This document shows positions 1 to 4,635 of a DNA stretch of 6,858 bases, one piece after another. Within the stretch, counting starts at the first letter, position 1, and every line of letters starts with the position of its first letter. A model generated the notes under the pieces. That model was not told the DNA's origin. It was given only the letters and a program-made list of their open reading frames with translations, and did no database searches. The stretch spans positions 1-6,858 of the forward strand of contig DXYE01000045.1 in NCBI GenBank assembly GCA_019415985.1, written 5' to 3'. The DNA comes from Clostridiales bacterium (GTDB taxonomy: Bacteria; Bacillota; Clostridia; Oscillospirales; CAG-272). A program made the translations under genes and the position numbers.

Positions 1-107
1 CTGTGTTTATCGATGAGCGGCATATAAAGCTCAAAGATGTTATCCAGCGCTGCGTGGTCGCCCTCTGTTGCACGAGTCAGAATTTCAGCAAACTCACTTT
101 TGGTCAT
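1..107 (-). CDS. HTH_16-like / sigma region 2-like regulator, 3' part cut off by window edge
   Basis: Only the first 35 codons are inside the window; the rest lies to the left. The start is the ATG at 107-105, with GGAGG at 120-116 and an 8-nt spacer. The visible peptide contains the pattern TRATEGDHAALDNIFELYMP followed by LID. This resembles the opening helices of the helix-turn-helix domain of conjugative transposon proteins (HTH_16) and the start of sigma factor region 2. The start lies inside the upstream sigma-like gene, giving a 14-bp overlap, and the ribosome binding site is encoded by that gene's last codons, so translation is probably coupled. In Tn916-family elements and in the Bacillus SigO/RsoA pair, two small adjacent genes of this kind act together as a divided sigma activity. 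Applying that to this pair is inference. The short visible length limits certainty about the family. Confidence 0.7.
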   Translation of the reverse strand, partial: MTKSEFAEILTRATEGDHAALDNIFELYMPLIDKH

Positions 108-504
108 CTGCTTCACCTCCCAAACTTTTCCGAAGCTTCTGCAGAGCCAAATATTTTTGGTCATAAACATACTTAACGGAACAGTTCATTTTCTGTGCAA
201 TCTCGATAGCGGTCAATTCTTCGATAAAGAGCATTTCCAGCACTCTCTGCCGCATCAATGGGAGGGACGAAAAAGCGTTTGCCAGCTTCTCTTCCTCAAA
301 CTCAAAGGACTGCCTGTTGCTGTATGCTTGCACATACTGCTCTTCAAAATCTACAGAAGGTTCCATTTCCAAATCCTCCAGATAGATTTCCTGCGCCCTT
401 CGTTTAAGCTGTCGGATATAATCCAGTTTTGCGTGGATGATAACCTGCGATATGTAGACAGTGAATCTTGCACGCAGTTCATCCCGATCCGTGTCCTTGG
501 ACAC
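94..504 (-). CDS. sigma-70-like region 4 transcription factor of mobile-element type
   Basis: This 136-residue protein probably directs RNA polymerase to element promoters. Residues about 10-45 form a charged helical N-terminus with the RxFxxYIxxxIxxAxxDYxR pattern seen in Tn916 Orf7-like proteins. Residues 75-128 look like sigma region 4, with LPLMRQRVLEMLFIEELT, then a helix-turn-helix (AIEIAQKMNCSVKYVYDQK), then a basic end. Sigma region 2 is absent; the overlapping downstream gene may supply an equivalent. The start is GTG at 504-502, with AAGGAGGT at 518-511 and a 6-nt spacer. An in-frame TAA at 510-508 rules out any longer form. That ribosome binding site lies in one arm of a strong hairpin (512-549), so translation is probably controlled. 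The gene follows a 327-bp leader with a terminator. It could instead be a non-sigma HTH regulator, but the region 4 resemblance is good. Confidence 0.82.
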   Translation of the reverse strand: MSKDTDRDELRARFTVYISQVIIHAKLDYIRQLKRRAQEIYLEDLEMEPSVDFEEQYVQAYSNRQSFEFEEEKLANAFSSLPLMRQRVLEMLFIEELTAIEIAQKMNCSVKYVYDQKYLALQKLRKSLGGEADDQK

Positions 505-622
505 CTTTTAACCTCCTTCCAGACGCGCCGCTGCGGCGGTGGAAGGAAGGTATATATGGTAAAATGCCGAAACGGCACGCTATGATTACTAGTGACCGTG
601 ATGCCTCTCCTGTACATAGCAT
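479..622 (-). CDS. possible 47-codon leader ORF crossing the sigma ribosome binding site hairpin
   Basis: An ATG at 622-620 overlaps the stop of a 3-codon ORF in a TAATG arrangement. It opens a 47-codon frame that runs through the 512-549 hairpin and ends at 479, 26 nt inside the sigma-like gene. It has no recognisable domain and a basic, Arg/Gly-rich C-terminus, so it is unlikely to be a conserved functional protein. Its position suggests a coupling ORF: a ribosome on it would melt the hairpin and expose the sigma ribosome binding site. The evidence is positional only. Confidence 0.22.
   Translation of the reverse strand: MLCTGEASRSLVIIACRFGILPYIPSFHRRSGASGRRLKGVQGHGSG
512..549 (-). promoter_or_regulatory. 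hairpin sequestering the ribosome binding site of the sigma-like gene
   Basis: In the transcript the segment from 549-540 pairs with 521-512. This gives about ten base pairs including one G-U, with TTCCTTCCA opposite TGGAAGGAG. Inside it is a second perfect 5-bp GC stem (CGCCG / CGGCG, 538-526) with a 3-nt loop. The 3' arm contains most of the AAGGAGGT ribosome binding site (518-511) of the GTG-started sigma-like gene. The pairing is read directly from the sequence; its regulatory effect is inferred. Confidence 0.6.
565..577 (-). other. small hairpin with short U-tract in the sigma leader
   Basis: The transcript contains TGCCG-TTT-CGGCA followed by TTTT. The 5-bp stem and four Us are weak for an intrinsic terminator. 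The CGTGCC on its 5' side could also pair loosely with an upstream GGCA...CACG segment (about 597-606), so two mutually exclusive folds are conceivable. Function is unknown. Confidence 0.35.
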
Positions 623-633
623 TAAACAATCAT
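622..633 (-). promoter_or_regulatory. near-consensus ribosome binding site before a 3-codon ORF (Met-Ile-Val-stop)
   Basis: The minus strand carries AAAGGGGGTGA at 649-639, which matches the anti-Shine-Dalgarno complement at all but one base. Five nt later comes ATG at 633-631, then ATT GTT TAA. The stop overlaps a second ATG (TAATG, 624-620). Such a strong ribosome binding site serving three codons suggests a ribosome loading or reinitiation device rather than a protein gene. Confidence 0.4.
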
Positions 634-661
634 TGGAATCACCCCCTTTCAAAGTGAATAT

Positions 662-702
662 AAAAAAGCGGTCACAGCACACAAAGGCATACTGTAACCG
701 CT
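662..702 (-). terminator. intrinsic terminator or attenuator between xre and the sigma-like gene
   Basis: The minus-strand transcript forms AGCGGTTACAG / CTGTGACCGCT, an 11-bp stem with one G-U pair and a 14-nt loop (702-667). It is followed at once by a run of Us (667-662). This is a textbook intrinsic terminator. It lies about 130 bp after the xre stop and 160 bp before the sigma-like start, with no clear promoter between it and the sigma-like gene. That makes it a candidate attenuator as well as the end of the xre transcript. Confidence 0.78.
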
Positions 703-720
703 CAAAAGCGCAAAATAGAA

Positions 721-743
721 CAACCACCTCAATAAGGTCGTTG
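721..743 (-). other. stem-loop upstream of the attenuator
   Basis: CAACGACCT and AGGTGGTTG face each other across a TATTG loop, giving a 9-bp stem with one G-G mismatch. No U-tract follows. It lies between the MTKYH micro-ORF and the terminator, where an anti-terminator or pause hairpin would be expected in an attenuation leader. Confidence 0.4.
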
Positions 744-797
744 TAATTTATCTTATGTATTTGTCTTCGTCTTTTATTTTTTCGCCCACCGGCGTCG

Positions 798-815
798 CTA
801 ATGATATTTTGTCAT
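798..815 (-). CDS. candidate 5-codon leader peptide MTKYH
   Basis: The ribosome binding site GGGAGGAG (828-821) starts right after the xre stop codon. It is followed after 5 nt by ATG ACA AAA TAT CAT TAG. The product would be five residues. The strong, well-spaced ribosome binding site with such a short frame, placed upstream of a stem-loop and an intrinsic terminator, fits a leader peptide for attenuation. It could instead be the decayed start of a lost gene. No runs of one amino acid codon are present, so a specific amino acid sensor is not suggested. Confidence 0.35.
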   Translation of the reverse strand: MTKYH

Positions 816-831
816 TTGCACTCCTCCCTGT

Positions 832-1176
832 TTACTTCTGATCCGAATTATCAATGACCTTCAAAAGGTTTTCTATCATTTCACACGCAAGGATACGCTT
901 GTTCAGTGGGTAGCTTTTTAGCTTTGCACTAATTTCGTGCAAATAAATAAGTTCCGGATGATCTGAGTCTGCTACAACAAACTGGTCAATCATCACACCC
1001 AAAGCATTTGCTATCTTGACCATCATATCTAAACTCGGAACACCTCGTCCATTTTCAATTTGCCCAATATGGCTATTGGAACAACCTATGATTTCTGCAA
1101 GTTCTTCCTGTGTGAGTCCTGCAATTTTACGGTACTTTCTCACATTAGCACCCAGTTTTTTGTACTCCAAATTCAT
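832..1176 (-). CDS. XRE-family (Cro/C1-type) transcriptional repressor
   Basis: This is a DNA-binding regulator of about 112-114 residues. From the ATG at 1176, residues 9-64 form a typical HTH_3 domain: LGANVRKYRKIAGLTQEELA, the recognition helix region CSNSHIGQIENGRG, then VPSLDMMVKIANALGV. Residues 70-114 are a helical tail, probably for dimerisation, ending DNSDQK. The true start may be the TTG at 1170, because AAGGAG (1185-1180) is only 3 nt from the ATG but 9 nt from the TTG, and the protein would then begin with the family-typical EYKKLG segment. A longer frame opening at 1230 lacks a ribosome binding site. The gene precedes the sigma-like pair on the same strand, so it is a candidate element repressor. 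In Tn916 the analogous repressor gene (orf9) is next to orf7 and orf8 but, as I recall, in the opposite orientation. Confidence 0.88.
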   Translation of the reverse strand: MNLEYKKLGANVRKYRKIAGLTQEELAEIIGCSNSHIGQIENGRGVPSLDMMVKIANALGVMIDQFVVADSDHPELIYLHEISAKLKSYPLNKRILACEMIENLLKVIDNSDQK

Positions 1177-1179
1177 ACA

Positions 1180-1185
1180 CTCCTT
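1180..1185 (-). promoter_or_regulatory. ribosome binding site that decides the xre start
   Basis: AAGGAG lies 3 nt before the ATG at 1176 and 9 nt before the TTG at 1170. The spacing favours the TTG, two codons downstream. No other ribosome binding site serves this gene. Confidence 0.55.
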
Positions 1186-1230
1186 ATATCTCAATTTTAT
1201 TCCATCATCAACACAGTTTGAAGAAAGCAA

Positions 1231-1267
1231 AATTCCAAAACACGCAGTATAAGTGGAATTGTATAAG
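1231..1267. repeat. paired repeats upstream of xre, candidate operator
   Basis: GTATAAG occurs twice in direct orientation at 1247-1253 and 1261-1267, separated by TGGAATT. That TGGAATT (1254-1260) is also the inverted partner of AATTCCA at 1231-1237. Repeats of this size just upstream of an autoregulated XRE repressor are typical operators. The repeats are directly visible; the role is inferred. A poor -35/-10 pair (TTCAAA / TAAAAT, 17-nt spacer) lies just downstream, next to the xre ribosome binding site. Confidence 0.4.
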
Positions 1268-1289
1268 AAATGTTTGAAAATGAAAGGGA

Positions 1290-1320
1290 GAAGGGGTCCT
1301 CACCCTCGGAGAACCCCTTC
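1290..1320 (-). terminator. hairpin terminator after the parM-parR cassette
   Basis: The transcript folds GAAGGGGTTCTC against GAGGACCCCTTC, a 12-bp stem with one G-U and a 7-nt loop. It is followed by a broken pyrimidine/U-rich stretch (TCCCTTTCATTTTC). It starts 7 nt after the parR stop codon. The U-tract is weak, so termination may be partial. Confidence 0.62.
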
Positions 1321-1327
1321 TTGCTTA

Positions 1328-1684
1328 CTAATCAAATAAGTCCAGATTGTGTAGCATCTCGTCTATATCCGCATCTGCAATTATAGGCTGGCTACCAGTG
1401 TTCTCCAAGCCGCCACTGGCCTGAGCGACTGATATTTTCTCGTCTATAATACTGCGGATTTTTTCTTCTAACTCAGCCCAAGAAATATCCGGCTTAATCT
1501 TTACTTGAATTCTTCTGTAATCCATATTGATTTCCGGATGTGATTCAAGGTACTGCGCTACAGCTTCAACAATAATAGCGCTTTTCTTATTTCCAATCTT
1601 TTCTAAAAATTCGCCGACCATATGGTTTTTCTCCGACGAATCACCAAATCCCAAGGTATATCTATACTTACCATCCTTCTTCAC
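1328..1684 (-). CDS. parR: ParR-like plasmid partition adaptor (ribbon-helix-helix)
   Basis: This is a small 118-residue protein, a normal ParR size. Residues 6-13 (KYRYTLGF) resemble the DNA-binding beta strand of a ribbon-helix-helix fold. Two helices follow at about 17-30 and 33-47 (KKSAIIVEAVAQYLESH). The middle is charged and helical. The C-terminus is an acidic-hydrophobic tail (DIDEMLHNLDLFD), as expected for the ParR peptide that caps ParM filaments. In type II systems ParR binds a centromere (parC) and couples it to polymerising ParM. The start is GTG at 1684-1682 with GGGAGG at 1698-1693 and an 8-nt spacer; there is no alternative ATG before the fold. It begins 16 nt after the parM-like stop, in the parM-parR order of R1 and pSK41. 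The sequence alone is weakly conserved, so the call leans on context. Confidence 0.78.
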   Translation of the reverse strand: MKKDGKYRYTLGFGDSSEKNHMVGEFLEKIGNKKSAIIVEAVAQYLESHPEINMDYRRIQVKIKPDISWAELEEKIRSIIDEKISVAQASGGLENTGSQPIIADADIDEMLHNLDLFD

Positions 1685-1700
1685 ACTATCGGCCTCCCTG

Positions 1701-2621
1701 TTATGCTGTCGGGCGATAACCTAACTGTTTGGAGGCGAGCATCTGATATCCTATGGCATTCGCTTTGGTATCTTCAATGAAATCCGCTTTGCTAACGAGG
1801 TTGGATGCCTTGATATATTCTTCAAAAAGAATAGAACCGCCTCCAATAAACATTGCCGGATTTGCTCTTAGATCTACCTGCAGCTCGCGAAGCTTATGCA
1901 GGATATCTCTGGTATGTGTCTCTGTAGCTTTTGTAATTGTTTGTATCACATCCTCCGGCAAAAATGTTTCTTCACCACGCAGCACAGCACTGATATGCTC
2001 GTCCTCGATCTTCATATCGTGCAACGCACCAACTCTGCGAATGATATCATTGTTCATTGTGATGACGCCCAGCTCCAAGCTGCGGCAAAACTGTAAATCC
2101 GGTTTGCCATTTCTGAGAAGCAACACATCCGTAGTGTATCCTCCGATATCTACGACAAACATCATCAGCGTGCTGAGGAGTTTCCCAGCATACGGTACAA
2201 CCGCTGCATATGCCTGAGGATAAACGCATACATTGCGGATAATAATGCTGACAGGATTATCTTTGTAAACAAAATTGACCGTGCCTGTCCGCTTGAAATA
2301 CTGAGCAAACTTGTTCTTCAGTATGCCGTAATGTTCCGGCGGGAGACCAACCGCAAGGTCAATGGGTTCAAAAGCAGACAGCCGTCCGGCGCTTTCCAGT
2401 TCTTTGGCAATCGCAAACAGTGTAAGAACAAAGTACCGCTCATCCTGTGTCTTATCACGCATATAGGAGAGTCGGTTGCCGGTAAGCGTCCAAAATCTTC
2501 CGTCGTATTCCATTATTTCATCAGTCATCGGCGGTTTTACTGTATGCTCGGAAAGTCCCGCAACAAAAGAATGGTTGAGGGTTTTTATGGCGTAATTGCC
2601 GTGATCAATTGCAATAATCAT
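1701..2621 (-). CDS. parM: ParM/StbA-like actin-family ATPase for DNA segregation
   Basis: This 306-residue protein has the actin/Hsp70 nucleotide-binding signatures in order. Phosphate 1 is at residues 3-12 (IAIDHGNYAI), phosphate 2 is at about 155-166 (FVVDIGGYTTDV), and the adenosine motif is at about 257-263 (MFIGGGS). ParM proteins polymerise with ATP into filaments that push or pull plasmid copies apart in the cytoplasm. The length is close to the usual 310-330. The ATG at 2621 has AGGAGGT at 2636-2630 with an 8-nt spacer. A parR-like gene follows 16 nt downstream, and a promoter with a palindromic spacer lies just upstream. FtsA and MreB are less likely, given the size, the absence of an FtsA-type extra domain and the neighbouring adaptor. 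It probably belongs to the divergent Alp group found on Firmicute plasmids and ICEs. Confidence 0.88.
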   Translation of the reverse strand: MIIAIDHGNYAIKTLNHSFVAGLSEHTVKPPMTDEIMEYDGRFWTLTGNRLSYMRDKTQDERYFVLTLFAIAKELESAGRLSAFEPIDLAVGLPPEHYGILKNKFAQYFKRTGTVNFVYKDNPVSIIIRNVCVYPQAYAAVVPYAGKLLSTLMMFVVDIGGYTTDVLLLRNGKPDLQFCRSLELGVITMNNDIIRRVGALHDMKIEDEHISAVLRGEETFLPEDVIQTITKATETHTRDILHKLRELQVDLRANPAMFIGGGSILFEEYIKASNLVSKADFIEDTKANAIGYQMLASKQLGYRPTA

Positions 2622-2654
2622 TTTGAGATACCTCCTGAGTTTATATTTTATCTT

Positions 2655-2683
2655 ATTACACGGATGTTTATCCGCATTCGCAA
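2655..2683 (-). promoter_or_regulatory. promoter of the parM-parR cassette
   Basis: TTGCGA (2683-2678) and TGTAAT (2660-2655) are separated by exactly 17 nt and match the sigma-A -35 and -10 consensus at 4 and 5 of 6 positions. The predicted transcript would start near 2648, just before the parM ribosome binding site. The promoter lies between the terminator of the upstream operon and the parM start, the only place where a separate promoter could be. Confidence 0.6.
2661..2674. repeat. inverted repeat in the par promoter spacer, candidate operator or parC core
   Basis: CGGATaaacATCCG (minus strand) is a perfect 5-bp palindrome with a 4-nt gap, placed entirely between the -35 and -10 elements. 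A repressor bound here would block RNA polymerase. ParR usually autoregulates from parC, so this is a plausible ParR site. Only one copy was seen. Confidence 0.42.
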
Positions 2684-2715
2684 CATCAAATACTCATTTT
2701 CTTTGAAATGCGCAT

Positions 2716-2749
2716 AAAAAAACGGGCAGAAAGTTGCAACTTCCGCCCG
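2716..2749 (-). terminator. intrinsic terminator of the helicase-to-primase operon
   Basis: The transcript folds CGGGC(G)GAA... against ...TTC(T)GCCCG around a GTTGCAAC core (2749-2723). It is followed by seven Us (2722-2716). The hairpin starts 8 nt after the primase stop codon. This is a strong intrinsic terminator, and it separates the DNA metabolism genes from the partition cassette. Confidence 0.85.
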
Positions 2750-2757
2750 CCTTTGGT

Positions 2758-3822
2758 TTACTGTGAGATTGATGACTGGATGAGATATTTCCAGATATAA
2801 TCATCAAGTCCCTTATATTGCGGATCCCAGAGATAGGTTCCATACACAAATCCCATGCTGCTGAGCATTCCTACAAGGTTGTTATATCCGTTTTGAACAT
2901 TTGGATTACTGAGAAAATCCATATCAAATGCGGTCATTATTTTTGTTGTTCCCATTTCTCGCAAATAAGTAAGCATTCGCTCTAAGTGTGTAAGAGAACT
3001 AACGCCCGGCACTGCGACTACGGTTTGACCTGTCAGATTATGAATGACATCCGCTTTCATCGGACCTTCCGTAAGCAAAATGGTTTGCCTCGGCGGTCCA
3101 GCAAGATGTGCCCAAGCTTCAGCGCCGCAGCCGTCGTTTTTTCCCACACTGGAAACCCAGCGAAATTTTCGACGAGTCACATTATCCCTTCGTATCTGAA
3201 GACCTTGAATTGAACCGTGTTCTTCCCGAACCGGTATCAAAATCCCACGCTTTTCATTGATAAACGACCATTCGCCGCTATCCGTCTTATAAAATCCAGG
3301 AACACCGGCAAGATAAAGTCCTTCATTCATCAACTGTTTTGCAAGCGCTTTCATTCCGATAACCGGTGTCGTTTTATATCCAAGCCGCTCAATCATCTCA
3401 TCAGATAACCCTCTATCGTGTAAATTCTGCCGATGATCAGAGGCCAGCGATAATTTCGAGAGTAATGTTTGATAGGTTTCATGCCTGCTGTCCACATCAG
3501 TAAGCGGACAATCAGGAACCTCTTTGACAACAATCTGCTGCCGAGGTTTTTTTATTTCGCCCTGCACATTCAGTCTCGCAATCAGAGCATCCCGAACTTC
3601 ATTACGCGGTATGCCGGTGTAATGAGAATACAAATCGAACACACCGCCGCAGAATCCGCAGCGCGGACATCTAAACACATCTTTTTTCAGATTGATATTC
3701 AGATGTTTTTTTCGCGGATTATCATCGCAACACGGACAGGAAATGTTATATGCAGATCTGCCGTATGGCGGATATGGCAATCCAAGCAGCGGAATGATAT
3801 CTGACATATGAAAAATATCCAT
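2758..3822 (-). CDS. DNA primase-like protein with zinc finger and Toprim domain
   Basis: This is a compact 354-residue primase-like protein. Residues 29-58 form a zinc-binding segment (SCPCC ... CPRCGFC). The likely ligands are C29, C32, C52 and C55, a four-cysteine version of the usual CHC2 (Cys-His-Cys-Cys) finger. It is followed by GGVFDLYSHYTGI as in primase N-termini. Residues 130-240 carry the linking region common in phage and ICE primases (RGLSDEMIERLGY, GVPGFY, GILIPVRE). A Toprim domain follows, with catalytic glutamate E252 in TEGPMKADV, the DxD motif at D300/D302 (FDMD), and KGLDDYIW near the end. There is no helicase domain, and the protein is much shorter than DnaG. It probably makes primers for element replication after transfer or in the circular state. 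The ATG at 3822 has AAAGGAGG with a short 4-nt spacer. It resembles the DUF3854 class; biochemical activity is inferred. Confidence 0.85.
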   Translation of the reverse strand: MDIFHMSDIIPLLGLPYPPYGRSAYNISCPCCDDNPRKKHLNINLKKDVFRCPRCGFCGGVFDLYSHYTGIPRNEVRDALIARLNVQGEIKKPRQQIVVKEVPDCPLTDVDSRHETYQTLLSKLSLASDHRQNLHDRGLSDEMIERLGYKTTPVIGMKALAKQLMNEGLYLAGVPGFYKTDSGEWSFINEKRGILIPVREEHGSIQGLQIRRDNVTRRKFRWVSSVGKNDGCGAEAWAHLAGPPRQTILLTEGPMKADVIHNLTGQTVVAVPGVSSLTHLERMLTYLREMGTTKIMTAFDMDFLSNPNVQNGYNNLVGMLSSMGFVYGTYLWDPQYKGLDDYIWKYLIQSSISQ

Positions 3823-3836
3823 ACAGCCTCCTTTCC

Positions 3837-3859
3837 GGGGGACGGATTATCCGTCCCCC
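3837..3859 (-). other. perfect 10-bp intercistronic hairpin before the primase ribosome binding site
   Basis: GGGGGACGGA and TCCGTCCCCC are perfectly complementary around a 3-nt loop. The hairpin ends 2 nt before the primase AAAGGAGG (3834-3827). No U-tract follows in the minus-strand transcript, so it is not a normal terminator for this operon. It may protect or process the mRNA, or separate translation of the two genes. A weaker AACATC/GATGTT stem spans the stop of the preceding gene (about 3870-3886). Confidence 0.55.
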
Positions 3860-3873
3860 TAATTTTATGAACA

Positions 3874-4635
3874 TCAAGCTGATGTTTTCTGTACGGCATC
3901 CTCACATATCAGTTTTGCCGCCTCAGTGATTTCGGGCGCTCCTGTAAACTTAGTTGCAACCCAGTTCAACGCCTTCGGATCAATCGTAATCAAATCTCCC
4001 AAAGTTTTTCCACTGTATTTCTTGATGGGACACGGTGTCTGCATCGCGAGTTTCAGTTTGTCGTCATAGGACAGCTCGGCAGGAACTGTCTCATACTCTT
4101 CTTCTTCGGGAGGATTATCAGGCGCCGGTTCTGATACCGCTTCAGCTGTGCTTGTCGGCACTACGGTAGCTGCCGGTTGTATTTCCGCCGGAAGTTCCGA
4201 AGGAATATTTTCTACTTCTTCGCCGGCAATCGCAAACTGTAATCCGAACCCAGCATTTCTAAGTGCGATCCCAATAGCCGCTGTCTGCGCCCATTCCCTG
4301 GGAGAGACTGAAGGCTTTGTTGTCGATACACCTCTTGATGCTGTGGCTTCCGCCAAATAGCACTCCACCGGATCCTGATAGTTGGCATAGACACGAGCAG
4401 ACGCAACAAAACAATCTTTTCCGCTGGATACCTGAACAGCAATTTTCCCCTGCGGATATACCAGCCGGAACCAGGCCATTTGAATGACCACCGGCAACCG
4501 CTTCATTTTTTCACCGGTCGAAAGATCAGTAAATTCCACAGCGAATGCCTCCGGGTCAAATCCCTCCACATTGTTGATAGTATTAAGTTGTTTCAAAGCC
4601 AACATCTTGCTTTGTTCATTCGAGTTCAAACTCAT
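3874..4635 (-). CDS. putative single-strand annealing / recombination-type DNA protein with second C-terminal domain
   Basis: I do not recognise a precise family for this 253-residue protein. Residues about 40-135 have a layout like phage ERF/Rad52-type annealing proteins: RLVYPQGKIAVQV, then ASARVY, AEATASRG and AQTAAIGIALRNAGFGLQ. The last recalls the KAET-x-AIGRAL-x-x-GxG signature. Residues about 150-188 are a Pro/Ala/Glu-rich flexible linker. Residues about 190-253 form a small second domain with CPIKKYSGKTLGDLITIDPK and then ALNWVA, resembling the GKYKGKTLxEL...YLxWL pattern of DUF3820-like modules in recombination-associated proteins. The start is ATG at 4635, with GGAGGAA at 4647-4641. 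A longer reading from 4683 has no ribosome binding site and would overlap the upstream gene deeply. The start overlaps the preceding stop as ATGA, implying translational coupling. The helicase and primase neighbours support a role in ssDNA handling. Confidence 0.6.
   Translation of the reverse strand: MSLNSNEQSKMLALKQLNTINNVEGFDPEAFAVEFTDLSTGEKMKRLPVVIQMAWFRLVYPQGKIAVQVSSGKDCFVASARVYANYQDPVECYLAEATASRGVSTTKPSVSPREWAQTAAIGIALRNAGFGLQFAIAGEEVENIPSELPAEIQPAATVVPTSTAEAVSEPAPDNPPEEEEYETVPAELSYDDKLKLAMQTPCPIKKYSGKTLGDLITIDPKALNWVATKFTGAPEITEAAKLICEDAVQKTSA

Larger units (their letters stand above)
505..831 (-). other. gene-free regulatory leader between xre and the sigma-like gene
   Basis: This 327-bp interval has no convincing protein gene. 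In transcript order it holds the MTKYH micro-ORF, a 9-bp stem-loop, an intrinsic terminator, a strong ribosome binding site with a 3-codon ORF, a 47-codon overlapping frame, a small U-tailed hairpin and the ribosome binding site-burying hairpin. I could not find a good -35/-10 pair between the terminator and the sigma-like gene. The sigma-like gene may therefore depend on read-through from xre. Confidence 0.55.

Noticed and set aside
37..585. 182-residue open frame on the plus strand
   Set aside because: It lies antisense to the sigma-like gene and its leader, has no ribosome binding site at its start and no recognisable domain; it is a shadow frame.
351..629. 92-residue minus-strand frame overlapping the sigma-like gene
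   Set aside because: It is out of frame with the sigma-like gene over half its length and shows no domain; the sigma-like reading explains this DNA.
479..727. 82-residue minus-strand frame starting with GTG at 727
   Set aside because: It reads through the intrinsic terminator at 662-702 and has no suitable ribosome binding site at 727. Only its last 47 codons, from 622, are kept as a possible coupling ORF.
782..795. CGCC-GGTG-GGCG mini-hairpin next to a run of six Ts on the plus strand
   Set aside because: The stem is only 4 bp, and the T-run is on the wrong side for a terminator in either direction.
1753..2217. 154-residue plus-strand frame
   Set aside because: It is antisense to the parM-like gene, is Ser-rich as usual for shadow frames, and lacks a ribosome binding site.
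3469..3804. 111-residue plus-strand frame
   Set aside because: It is antisense to the primase zinc-finger region, whose motifs are clear on the minus strand.
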